Of a stretch of DNA of 10,542 nucleotides, positions 1-5,700 are shown one piece after another. The stretch lies in assembly GCA_900557285.1 (NCBI GenBank), contig USSJ01000020.1:1-10542 (forward strand), written 5' to 3'. Position 1 is the stretch's first letter, and each line of letters begins with the position of its first letter. Both the position numbers and the translations under genes were made by a program. The DNA comes from an uncultured Clostridia bacterium (GTDB taxonomy: Bacteria > Bacillota > Clostridia > Christensenellales > Borkfalkiaceae). Below the pieces are notes generated by a model. That model did no database searches, was not told where the DNA came from, and saw only the letters and a program-made list of their open reading frames with translations.

Positions 1-36
1 TTTTCCGTATAAATTTTGCGTGTTTATTTTCGCCAT
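1..36 (-). CDS. Start of a third gene in the Cys-rich operon (partial)
   Basis: An ATG at 36-34 opens a reading frame that runs off the left edge: MAKINTQNLYGK, 12 codons without a stop. It lies 10 nt after the TGA of the 84-aa Cys-rich gene and is preceded by an AAAAAGG stretch about 4 nt from the ATG, a plausible ribosome binding site. Spacing and strand suggest it is the third cistron of the leftward operon driven from the promoter near 637-666. Too little is visible to name a family. Confidence 0.45.
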   Translation of the reverse strand, partial: MAKINTQNLYGK

Positions 37-46
37 AATACCTTTT

Positions 47-301
47 TCAGTAATTGCAGTTATAAAATATTTGTACAAGTTCTTCTAAATCTTTAATGGC
101 GATGTCGAGATGTTCAACCGTCACGGTTTTTTCTTTTTGCGGTCTGCTTTTGTATAAGCCGCATTTATCGTCTTTATAGACTCCTTTTTGTTGCTCTTCG
201 CAGAATCCTGCTTTATGTTTATCAAAAGAATAGCCGCATTTAACATAAAACGCTGTATAATAGCGGCAATTATTGCAAGTGTGTATATTTTGCTTGTCCA
301 T
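47..301 (-). CDS. Small Cys-rich protein, 84 aa, paralogue of its neighbour
   Basis: Function not recognised. The N-terminal half carries Cys9-x2-Cys12, Cys22, Cys34 and Cys47, a pattern suited to a small zinc-binding knuckle. The C-terminal half (about residues 57-80) is acidic and amphipathic and probably forms one helix. Residues 9-51 align without gaps to residues 12-54 of the 95-aa protein encoded just upstream: Cys9, 12, 34 and 47 match Cys12, 15, 37 and 50, both share GFC and a final K-S, and about 16 of 44 positions are identical by eye. The ATG (301-299) overlaps the upstream TAA as TAATG, so translation is probably coupled. A GGAGGAGAG ribosome binding site lies inside the end of the upstream gene. 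I recall similar C-x2-C-x2-Y...GFC...C-x2-W mini-proteins in Clostridia and their phages, but no function. No signal peptide or membrane segment is visible, so it should be cytosolic. Confidence 0.8.
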   Translation of the reverse strand: MDKQNIHTCNNCRYYTAFYVKCGYSFDKHKAGFCEEQQKGVYKDDKCGLYKSRPQKEKTVTVEHLDIAIKDLEELVQIFYNCNY

Positions 302-588
302 TATAAATTTTTTCTCTCCTCCTGTTCTTCCTGAATAATCTGACGTATCGCAGATAGATCCATCAGCATTTCATATAATGCTCTTGAAATCGCTCTCTTA
401 CGGAAATAGAACCGACGGCTATTTGATTTCCAACATTCACAGTTATCACCGTTGTTTACTAATTTGTCGTGTTGTTTGCAAAAGCCTTGTTTTGCACGCT
501 CAAAACGATGCAATTTTTTTGTATAATAGCCTTCATAATGTCCGCAGTATACACATTTTAAACTTTTCTTTGCGGGTTCTTCTTCCAT
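301..588 (-). CDS. Small Cys-rich protein, 95 aa, first gene of leftward operon
   Basis: Function not recognised. It has Cys12-x2-Cys15, Cys37 and Cys50-x-Cys52 in the N-terminal half, a likely metal-binding knuckle. A basic patch follows (RRFYFRKR, about residues 58-65), then a probable C-terminal helix rich in Glu (about 66-92). It is the tandem paralogue of the 84-aa protein that follows it with a 1-nt overlap. The start at 588 is chosen because an AAAAGGAGAT ribosome binding site sits 6 nt upstream. An open frame continues farther upstream to 840, but it would pass through the promoter and into the divergent regulator. The basic patch plus Cys knuckle would fit nucleic-acid or protein binding, which is inference only. 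Expression is probably controlled by the divergent two-headed XRE protein. Confidence 0.85.
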   Translation of the reverse strand: MEEEPAKKSLKCVYCGHYEGYYTKKLHRFERAKQGFCKQHDKLVNNGDNCECWKSNSRRFYFRKRAISRALYEMLMDLSAIRQIIQEEQEERKNL

Positions 589-611
589 TTTTTTATCTCC
601 TTTTAACGATA

Positions 612-690
612 TGCACGTAGGTTTGTGCATATTCTTATTATATACGTAGGAATGTGCAAAAGTCAAGTATTTTTTGCATATTCCTACTAT
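612..690. promoter_or_regulatory. Cluster of four operator half-sites between divergent genes
   Basis: Four related sequences are visible, consensus TGCA(C/T)ATTC(C/T)TA followed by an AT-rich tail: TGCACAAACCTACGTGCA (629-612, minus), TGCATATTCTTATTATA (626-642, plus), TGCACATTCCTACGTATA (658-641, minus) and TGCATATTCCTACTATA (675-691, plus). The first two share one TGCA and so form one palindrome. The last two form a long inverted repeat with 16-nt arms at 646-661 and 672-687, 15 of 16 paired, with a 10-nt centre. They overlap the leftward promoter and abut the rightward -10. Inference: they are binding sites of the neighbouring XRE regulator, giving autoregulation and control of the Cys-rich operon. 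Confidence 0.65.
637..666 (-). promoter_or_regulatory. Sigma-A-type promoter of the Cys-rich operon
   Basis: On the minus strand a TTGACT -35 box (666-661) and a perfect TATAAT -10 box (642-637) are separated by 18 nt. Transcription would start near 630, giving a leader of about 42 nt before the ATG at 588. Two of the four TGCA-type half-sites fall on it: one fills the -35/-10 spacer (643-658) and one covers the -10 (626-644). This placement is typical of repression. Confidence 0.7.
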
Positions 691-693
691 AAT
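665..693 (+). promoter_or_regulatory. Probable weak promoter of the XRE gene
   Basis: A perfect TATAAT (688-693) lies 16 nt before the ATG at 710, but the matching -35 position (about 665-670, AAGTAT) is poor. The half-site at 675-691 lies directly on this promoter. A start near 700 would leave a very short leader with the AGGTGAT ribosome binding site at the transcript's 5' end, so the exact start is uncertain. Confidence 0.4.
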
Positions 694-709
694 AATTTTA
701 GGTGATGTT

Positions 710-1150
710 ATGGAAGAACAAATAAAAATCGGTGAAAGAATTAACGAATTACTGTTAATGAAAAATATTGATAACAAAACTTTTGCAAGTGCAATCGGGG
801 TAAATATCAGTACTGTAAGCAGATGGAAGAGTAATTCCAAATATATGCGGCTTAATCAAATTATAAAAATAGTAGAATATTTTAATTGTTCTATTGAGTT
901 TCTTGTCGGTCGCACAGATAAAATATTGGATTTTCAACCGACGGAATGCCCGCCGTTTTATTTGCATTTGACAAACTTGCTTAAAATCAAAGGTATATCG
1001 CGAAACAAAATCAACAAAGAAACACGCATTAAATCATCACATTTTGTAGATTGGAAGAACGGAGCAGCCCCTCATATTTTGTCGCTAATTGAACTTGCTG
1101 ATTATCTTGGCATCACTTTAGATATTTTAGTAGGGCGCGAAAAACTATAA
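710..1150 (+). CDS. Two-headed XRE-family HTH transcriptional regulator, 146 aa
   Basis: A DNA-binding regulator made of two consecutive XRE/Cro-C1-type helix-turn-helix domains. The first spans about residues 8-68, with recognition-helix region NISTVSRWKSNS. The second spans about 84-143, with RIKSSHFVDWKNGAAP. Both end in the same motif (EFLVGR at 63-68 and DILVGR at 138-143), a common end of XRE domains, so the protein looks like an internal duplication. There is no sensor, peptidase or membrane domain. The ATG at 710 is preferred because an AGGTGAT site lies 4 nt upstream; an upstream in-frame TTG at 674 falls inside the operator. It is divergent from the Cys-rich operon and shares the operator cluster with it, so it likely represses both. 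It could be a phage-type or mobile-element repressor, but no integrase is visible here. Confidence 0.88.
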   Translation: MEEQIKIGERINELLLMKNIDNKTFASAIGVNISTVSRWKSNSKYMRLNQIIKIVEYFNCSIEFLVGRTDKILDFQPTECPPFYLHLTNLLKIKGISRNKINKETRIKSSHFVDWKNGAAPHILSLIELADYLGITLDILVGREKL

Positions 1151-1183
1151 ATTCAATTTACGTTATAAGCCTCACCAAGTCAA

Positions 1184-1227
1184 AAAAATCCGAACCTTTT
1201 GGTTTCAACCGATCGGTTCGGATTTTT
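1184..1227. terminator. Bidirectional intrinsic terminator
   Basis: A perfect 13-bp inverted repeat, AAAAATCCGAACC (1184-1196) and GGTTCGGATTTTT (1215-1227), has an 18-nt loop. The A and T runs in the stem make it usable on both strands. It sits between the end of the XRE gene (1150) and the end of the RNase III gene (1283), which converge here. Confidence 0.85.
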
Positions 1228-1237
1228 CGTTTATCGG

Positions 1238-1275
1238 AAACAAAATAACAGGGCTTGCGGATCTTCCGCAAGCCC
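1238..1275 (-). terminator. Terminator of the RNase III-family gene
   Basis: An 11-bp perfect stem, GGGCTTGCGGA (1251-1261) and TCCGCAAGCCC (1265-1275), has a 3-nt loop and begins 7 nt after the TAG at 1285-1283. On the minus strand the stem is followed by a T-rich tail (TGTTATTTTGTTT), which suits an intrinsic terminator for the leftward gene. Confidence 0.8.
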
Positions 1276-1282
1276 CGAAATG

Positions 1283-2344
1283 CTATTCTTCTTCGTACAT
1301 GTCTATTAAATCAAGCAAAGATTCGTATGCCGACATACGCTGTGCTTCCTTTTTAGAGCTTGAATAGTTATAGAATGACCTACCGTTTTCTTCGACAAGG
1401 CATTCGCAACGCCAGACCGCACTCCCGTTATCGTCATACCATTGTTTGAATGTATAGATCGGTTTTGAAATCAACTTTTTTTGGTACAGTTCGTTAAGTT
1501 GCCTTATAGATTGGTTTTCATCGGGATCGCCGACGGCTTCCAAAATCGGATCGATAACATCTCCCTGCATTTCAAGCCACCTATAAAAGCATTCGGCACA
1601 TTTTTCCCGTGCTTCCGCATTATTCATTCCGTACCCGTAAAAATATTCCCGTTCAAAAATCAATTGGCATTTATGAAACCCTTTGCCGTTTTCATGGACC
1701 CCCGCATACGGTTCAGCGACAGGTGTTTCGACAGCATTCAAATATCGATAATGCGGCAATTGCCCCCTATTTATCTGAAACCATTCCTGTACCATTCCCA
1801 CATAATTCTGATTGTTTTCCAGATCGTTCTCAAAATATGATTTGAAATCGATCATGGACTCAACAACATGAGTAATCGTGTCCATATCCCAGTCGCAATC
1901 CAGAGCAACGGCCCCGACAATCGCTTCAAACAAATCTTCCTTAACGGATATGCTGTCTTGCCGGTTTTGCTTTGTATCTCCTTGGCCCATGATCAGATAA
2001 TTTTGAAAACCGAGCGAATCCATCGCCTTTGACAGGGCTTGTTTTTTTACCAGGTCTTGTTTGATATCGGTGAATTTGCCTTCGCCGTATCTCGTTTGAA
2101 AGTGTTTCGGATTGCGGAGCTTAAACTCCGACCATTCTTTATCTTCCGTAATAATACCAAATTGCTCCATCATGATGCGAACAACCGCAAAGTCCAATGC
2201 CTTATCTCCGATAAATTCCAGAACTTCGTTGTTTTGTCCGCCATGTTCTTCGGAATATGATTTTCTGATAAAGGCCTGTTGCAACAGATTCTTATTATTA
2301 AATTCATACCCGATAGTTTTCTCAACTTTGCTCAAATCCGACAT
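1283..2344 (-). CDS. RNase III-family endoribonuclease with two dsRNA-binding domains, 353 aa
   Basis: Predicted to cut double-stranded RNA in the cytosol. The RNase III domain spans about residues 5-170. Its signature is NEVLEFIGDKALDF with Glu40, Glu43 and Asp47, and its second metal site is KEDLFEAIVGAVALD with Asp137 and Glu140. Glu88 fits the remaining catalytic acid, so the active site looks complete. Between Asp47 and Glu88 there are 41 residues instead of about 20 in E. coli Rnc, an insertion of about 21. Two dsRBD-like segments follow. The first (about 179-260) ends GYGMNNAEAREKCAECF, lacking the usual SKK. The second (about 278-348) has the classic SSSKKEAQ. Ordinary bacterial RNase III has one dsRBD and about 225-250 aa. 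The ATG at 2344 has GGAGG 6 nt upstream. No acpP, smc or ftsY neighbours are seen, so this is probably an additional, specialised RNase III. The leader upstream folds into a long double-stranded rod, suggesting autoregulation by self-cleavage (inference). Confidence 0.88.
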   Translation of the reverse strand: MSDLSKVEKTIGYEFNNKNLLQQAFIRKSYSEEHGGQNNEVLEFIGDKALDFAVVRIMMEQFGIITEDKEWSEFKLRNPKHFQTRYGEGKFTDIKQDLVKKQALSKAMDSLGFQNYLIMGQGDTKQNRQDSISVKEDLFEAIVGAVALDCDWDMDTITHVVESMIDFKSYFENDLENNQNYVGMVQEWFQINRGQLPHYRYLNAVETPVAEPYAGVHENGKGFHKCQLIFEREYFYGYGMNNAEAREKCAECFYRWLEMQGDVIDPILEAVGDPDENQSIRQLNELYQKKLISKPIYTFKQWYDDNGSAVWRCECLVEENGRSFYNYSSSKKEAQRMSAYESLLDLIDMYEEE

Positions 2345-2350
2345 AAAAAA

Positions 2351-2378
2351 CCTCCAAGGTCAAAAATTTACTTGGAGA
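2351..2378 (-). promoter_or_regulatory. Hairpin covering the Shine-Dalgarno of the RNase III gene
   Basis: In the minus-strand transcript CUCCAAG (2377-2371) pairs with CUUGGAG (2358-2352), a perfect 7-bp stem with a 12-nt loop that can be extended by one U-G pair. The 3' arm contains most of the GGAGG ribosome binding site (2355-2351). The hairpin therefore hides the site six bases before the start codon and could damp translation unless opened. Confidence 0.55.
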
Positions 2379-2380
2379 AC

Positions 2381-2424
2381 AAAAAAGGCCTGCTGAGGGC
2401 AGTATACTCCCCTTTATGCAGGTC
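2381..2424 (-). terminator. Intrinsic terminator or attenuator before the RNase III gene
   Basis: On the minus strand GACCTGC (2424-2418) faces GCAGGCC (2393-2387) with one mismatch. An inner GGG/CCC pairing lies between them, and six T residues (2386-2381) follow directly. This is the expected form of a Rho-independent terminator. It lies between the leader promoter and the gene, and no other promoter fits in the 36 nt after it. The gene must therefore be reached by read-through, making this an attenuator or the end of a separate small RNA. Confidence 0.65.
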
Positions 2425-2560
2425 TGATAAGTCAAAATAACAATTATAAATCAACCCGACTTACTGCCTTCCTTGACCCGCCCGAAAAAACTTTGGGAAA
2501 TGCAGTTAGTATTGCTGATTTATATTTGGTATTTTAATCGATCAGCCTGTCTCCAAATAT
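2381..2560 (-). ncRNA. Rod-shaped long-hairpin leader RNA or small RNA
   Basis: From the start predicted by the promoter (near 2560) the RNA folds by eye into one long imperfect hairpin. Paired segments from the base inward, in plus coordinates: 2400-2406 with 2558-2564; 2419-2422 with 2546-2549; 2424-2428 with 2541-2545; 2432-2439 with 2530-2537; 2441-2455 with 2514-2528 (one mismatch); 2459-2467 with 2502-2510 (one mismatch); 2469-2472 with 2496-2499. That is about 46 pairs with small symmetric internal loops. The outermost pairing needs bases at or just before the predicted start, so it may not form in full. Two non-Watson-Crick positions (2433/2536 and 2454/2515) are G-U wobbles in minus-strand RNA but A-C mismatches in plus-strand RNA, which supports a leftward transcript. 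I could not match it to a known riboswitch, T-box or 6S RNA. It may act as a leader, as a free RNA of about 180 nt ending at the terminator, or both. Confidence 0.6.
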
Positions 2561-2566
2561 ACTGGC

Positions 2567-2595
2567 ATTTTAACACATAAAAACTGAAAAATCAA
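2567..2595 (-). promoter_or_regulatory. Promoter of the hairpin RNA and RNase III gene
   Basis: On the minus strand TTGATT (2595-2590) and TAAAAT (2572-2567) are 17 nt apart, and a TG one base before the -10 makes it an extended -10. The predicted start near 2560 falls at the base of the long hairpin, about 215 nt before the ATG at 2344. Confidence 0.7.
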
Positions 2596-2613
2596 GTGTA
2601 AAATAAATTTTTT

Positions 2614-2658
2614 AAGACTGCGAAGTCTTGCGGAATTTTTGCACGACCTCGCAGTCTT
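2614..2658 (-). terminator. Hairpin at the end of the transglutaminase operon
   Basis: A 10-bp perfect stem, AAGACTGCGA (2614-2623) and TCGCAGTCTT (2649-2658), encloses 25 nt with some further pairing. It lies 77 nt past the TAA at 2738-2736 and just before the promoter at 2567-2595. On the minus strand the stem is followed by A-rich then T-rich sequence rather than an immediate T run, so it is not an ideal intrinsic terminator. Position favours a transcription boundary. Nothing else was recognised in 2659-2735. Confidence 0.5.
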
Positions 2659-2735
2659 TCCTGTAAACTTTTTGTACTGCTTTTTATCCCTTTCAAACAC
2701 CCGTTTTTCCCCTTTCTTGGTGAAAAGGCGGAACG

Positions 2736-5700
2736 TTAATCGGCAAGGATCTCCAAAACACCTGCCGAAACAAGGATTTCATAATTTTTGGTAACGTCTT
2801 TGCCTCGGGAATTACAGACAGAGACTTCCGAAACTTTATTGAGAACTTTTCCGATGTCCGTAATGCTGCCGTTTGTCTTTACGGAAAGCTCCTCCCCATC
2901 CGCCAAAGTACCGCTCGAAATCCAATAACCGCCGTTTGTAAGCGGCGTTCCGTCATATATTTTTGTTTCAGACATCGTACGGATCGTGATCTTGCGGCGG
3001 CTGACCATCAATGAATTTTCCATTTCGTAATGGATGACAAATTCGTCCGTCCTGTCCCGCCCGCTTTGGTCGGTAATGGTATACGGCAATGACTCCATGA
3101 CTGACGCGTCCAGAACGCCAGCATCCACCAGACTGATACCGTCCAGCGACAAATCCAGTTGAAATCCCGACGGCAAACCGCTGACGGTATACTCGTCAGA
3201 CCCGTACGCCAACGGCGTCCCGTCATAATATTTCTGCAAACTGTATGGCTGAACCGTGATCACCATTTCACTGACGACCCTAAGTTTTCCCGAACTGTAA
3301 CGGAAATGTATCCCTGTTTCACGGCTCCCGTCCGGCGCATACAATTCAAATTTCACAATTTGACTGAAGGAAGTTCCGATCTCCGTCCGGCTGCCGCTGA
3401 ACTGCGCCGTATATGTATAGCCGTCCTGCAAAAGTTCACGGAAATAATACGCGTTTTCACCCGCACACCCGACAACGGTCTCCGGGTACAGCGGGCTTCC
3501 GTCGTATTGTTTGATCTCATCCGCAGGACAGATCCATATCTCGCCCGGTTTTCCTTCGATCCCCGAACCGCCTCCGAACACAGGTCCTGCGCCCGTAACT
3601 TCTACCTGCACCCATCCGAATCCGTCGATGTAAACCTCTGCCCACGCATGCGCATTATTGCCGGTGATCTCCGTCCATGTACCTGCTGCCGTTTCTCCCG
3701 CATACCCGATCGTATAGCGCGCCGGGATCCCCAGGGTTCGGTACAACATTACTGCCGCACTCGCAAAATGCTGGCAGATCCCCTCTCTGTAATCCCGCAA
3801 AAAGCTGACCACCACGTCGCTTTCCCGATTCAGCATAGCGTTGAATTTAAGATTGTAAGTTGCTGCATTTTGGATGTAATCCGCCACTTTCCCTATGATA
3901 TCGGGGTCGTTTCTGTCAAAGCCTTGCTCTGCTATCACGGTATTCAGATAAGCCCGCGTAGATCCCGGCACAAAAGTATAATTCTGCCGCACAAATGCCC
4001 TGTACGCCATTTCTTCCGCCGCATACGCTCCGCTGTTTGCCGCCAGCTTGCCGTCCGAAACATAATCATAAACATAATACTGCAAACGGATACTCTTGCT
4101 GACATCTCCCTGATACAGCACATCGCTCATCTGGATTTCATAATCGTATTCCCCGCCTGCCAGATAATACGGAAGCACATAATCGCCGCCCAAAAATTCG
4201 ATCTCAATGTCGGAAGCTCTTCCGCCAGTGTTCTGCAATGCCATGCCCGGCAGATAGTTCATACTGTAGGTATTTTCCAGCCAAGCGCCGTAGCTTTCCG
4301 CCTGCTGCCAATCCCTGCCCGTATAATCTCCGAAACTCATCAGCCGCAAATATACCATGCCGCCCGCTTGGGAATTTACCTTCAGAGCGACCGTCGCCAT
4401 AGCGCCCCCGCCGATTTCACTGCTCCCTTGACCGCCTCCGCCGCCTTGACCGGAGCCGCCGCCGAACTTTCCGCTCGTATCCAGATTTCCGCCCTGTCCT
4501 TCATAATCCGACCAGGTTATTTCCAGCAATCCGTTGATATAGCTGATCGTATAATTATTCGTCGTTTCCGTGCCGTCCTGCCGATAGATCTCCACTTCCT
4601 GCACATTTTGTTTCATCCCGATATCCATGATATACGTGCTTTTTGCCGTATGCGTATACTCGCCTTCCGCCAGCGGATACATGCTGATCTCCGAAATTTC
4701 ATGGCCTTTGTCGCTGTGCACTCTTCCGTCGAACGGCCAGGAATGGCTGTCCGTTTCGATCACGATCGGGCGGGGATTCACTTTCAATGTGCCGAACTGA
4801 TACGATACCCGCACCACGGCCGTAACATCTGCCCCTGCAAAACTTATTACCTTATACGAAATACTGTTTTCCGACTCACCGACATCGGTCTGCACTCCGA
4901 CACACGAAACCTCGACGGTATAACTATCGGGCAGCGTATTTTTCAAAGTATACTCCGCATTGGTAAGAGGCGTACCGTCATATGTCTTTTCCGCACTGCC
5001 CGTTATGATCTCCAACTGCCCTTCCGGTATCTGCACGGTAAGGATCCCGCAGCTTTCTCGGATCTCATAATTAAAAGTAACGTCGCGCCCGTTTTCCAAA
5101 ATGCGCACTCTCTCGATCGTATTTTCACTCTGTCCGATCTCCGTCTGCGAACCGGAATACAAAATATCCGCCTTTTGTCCGTTCACCAAAGCAGAAGACA
5201 AACCGTATTCGGGAATAATTTCACATGCGTGCTTTGTCAAAGGCGTACCGTCATACATTTTTTCGGCGGAGGCTGTTGCCACGCTTATGGGTCGGGGCAA
5301 CACTTCGATGATGCCCTCCGCACAGGAAATCGAATAATTGAATGTTATATTCCGACCGTTTTCAAAAATGCGGACGGAATCCTCCACTATGACATTCGCA
5401 ACCTTGCCGACATCCGTTCTGGATCCCTCCGTTTTCAACGCATAGGTATGCCAGGACAGCAAACCCTCCTCGCCGCTCTCTCTTTGAGCCGTTGCACTCA
5501 CCAGATACACCGGGGTGCCGCTATAATAGACCGACTCGCTGGCTGCCGTAAACAGGACAGAGCGCGGCGTAACAACAAGGTCTCCCTTCACAACCGTTAC
5601 CAAATAATCAAACGTTTTGTCAGCGCCGTCGGAGTTATAAATAATAATTTTTTGCAATCCGCATTGACTTGTACCGACGTCCGTCTGCGATCCGCTCGAT

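Noticed and set aside
674-709. Upstream TTG start of the XRE protein
   Set aside because: It lies in the operator and before the -10 box at 688-693. The ATG at 710 has its own ribosome binding site, and the HTH begins just after it.
589-840. N-terminal extension of the 95-aa Cys-rich protein up to 840
   Set aside because: It would run through the promoter, the operators and the divergent XRE gene. A strong ribosome binding site supports the ATG at 588.
2381-2564. Known riboswitch, T-box or 6S RNA
   Set aside because: No T-box UGGN antiterminator core, no riboswitch core I recognise, and no large central bubble as in 6S RNA. An Rfam cmsearch would settle this.
2400-2564. Miniature inverted-repeat transposable element
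   Set aside because: The palindrome suits one, but no target-site duplication is seen at its ends. Placement exactly at a promoter's start site and the leftward G-U wobbles favour an RNA function.
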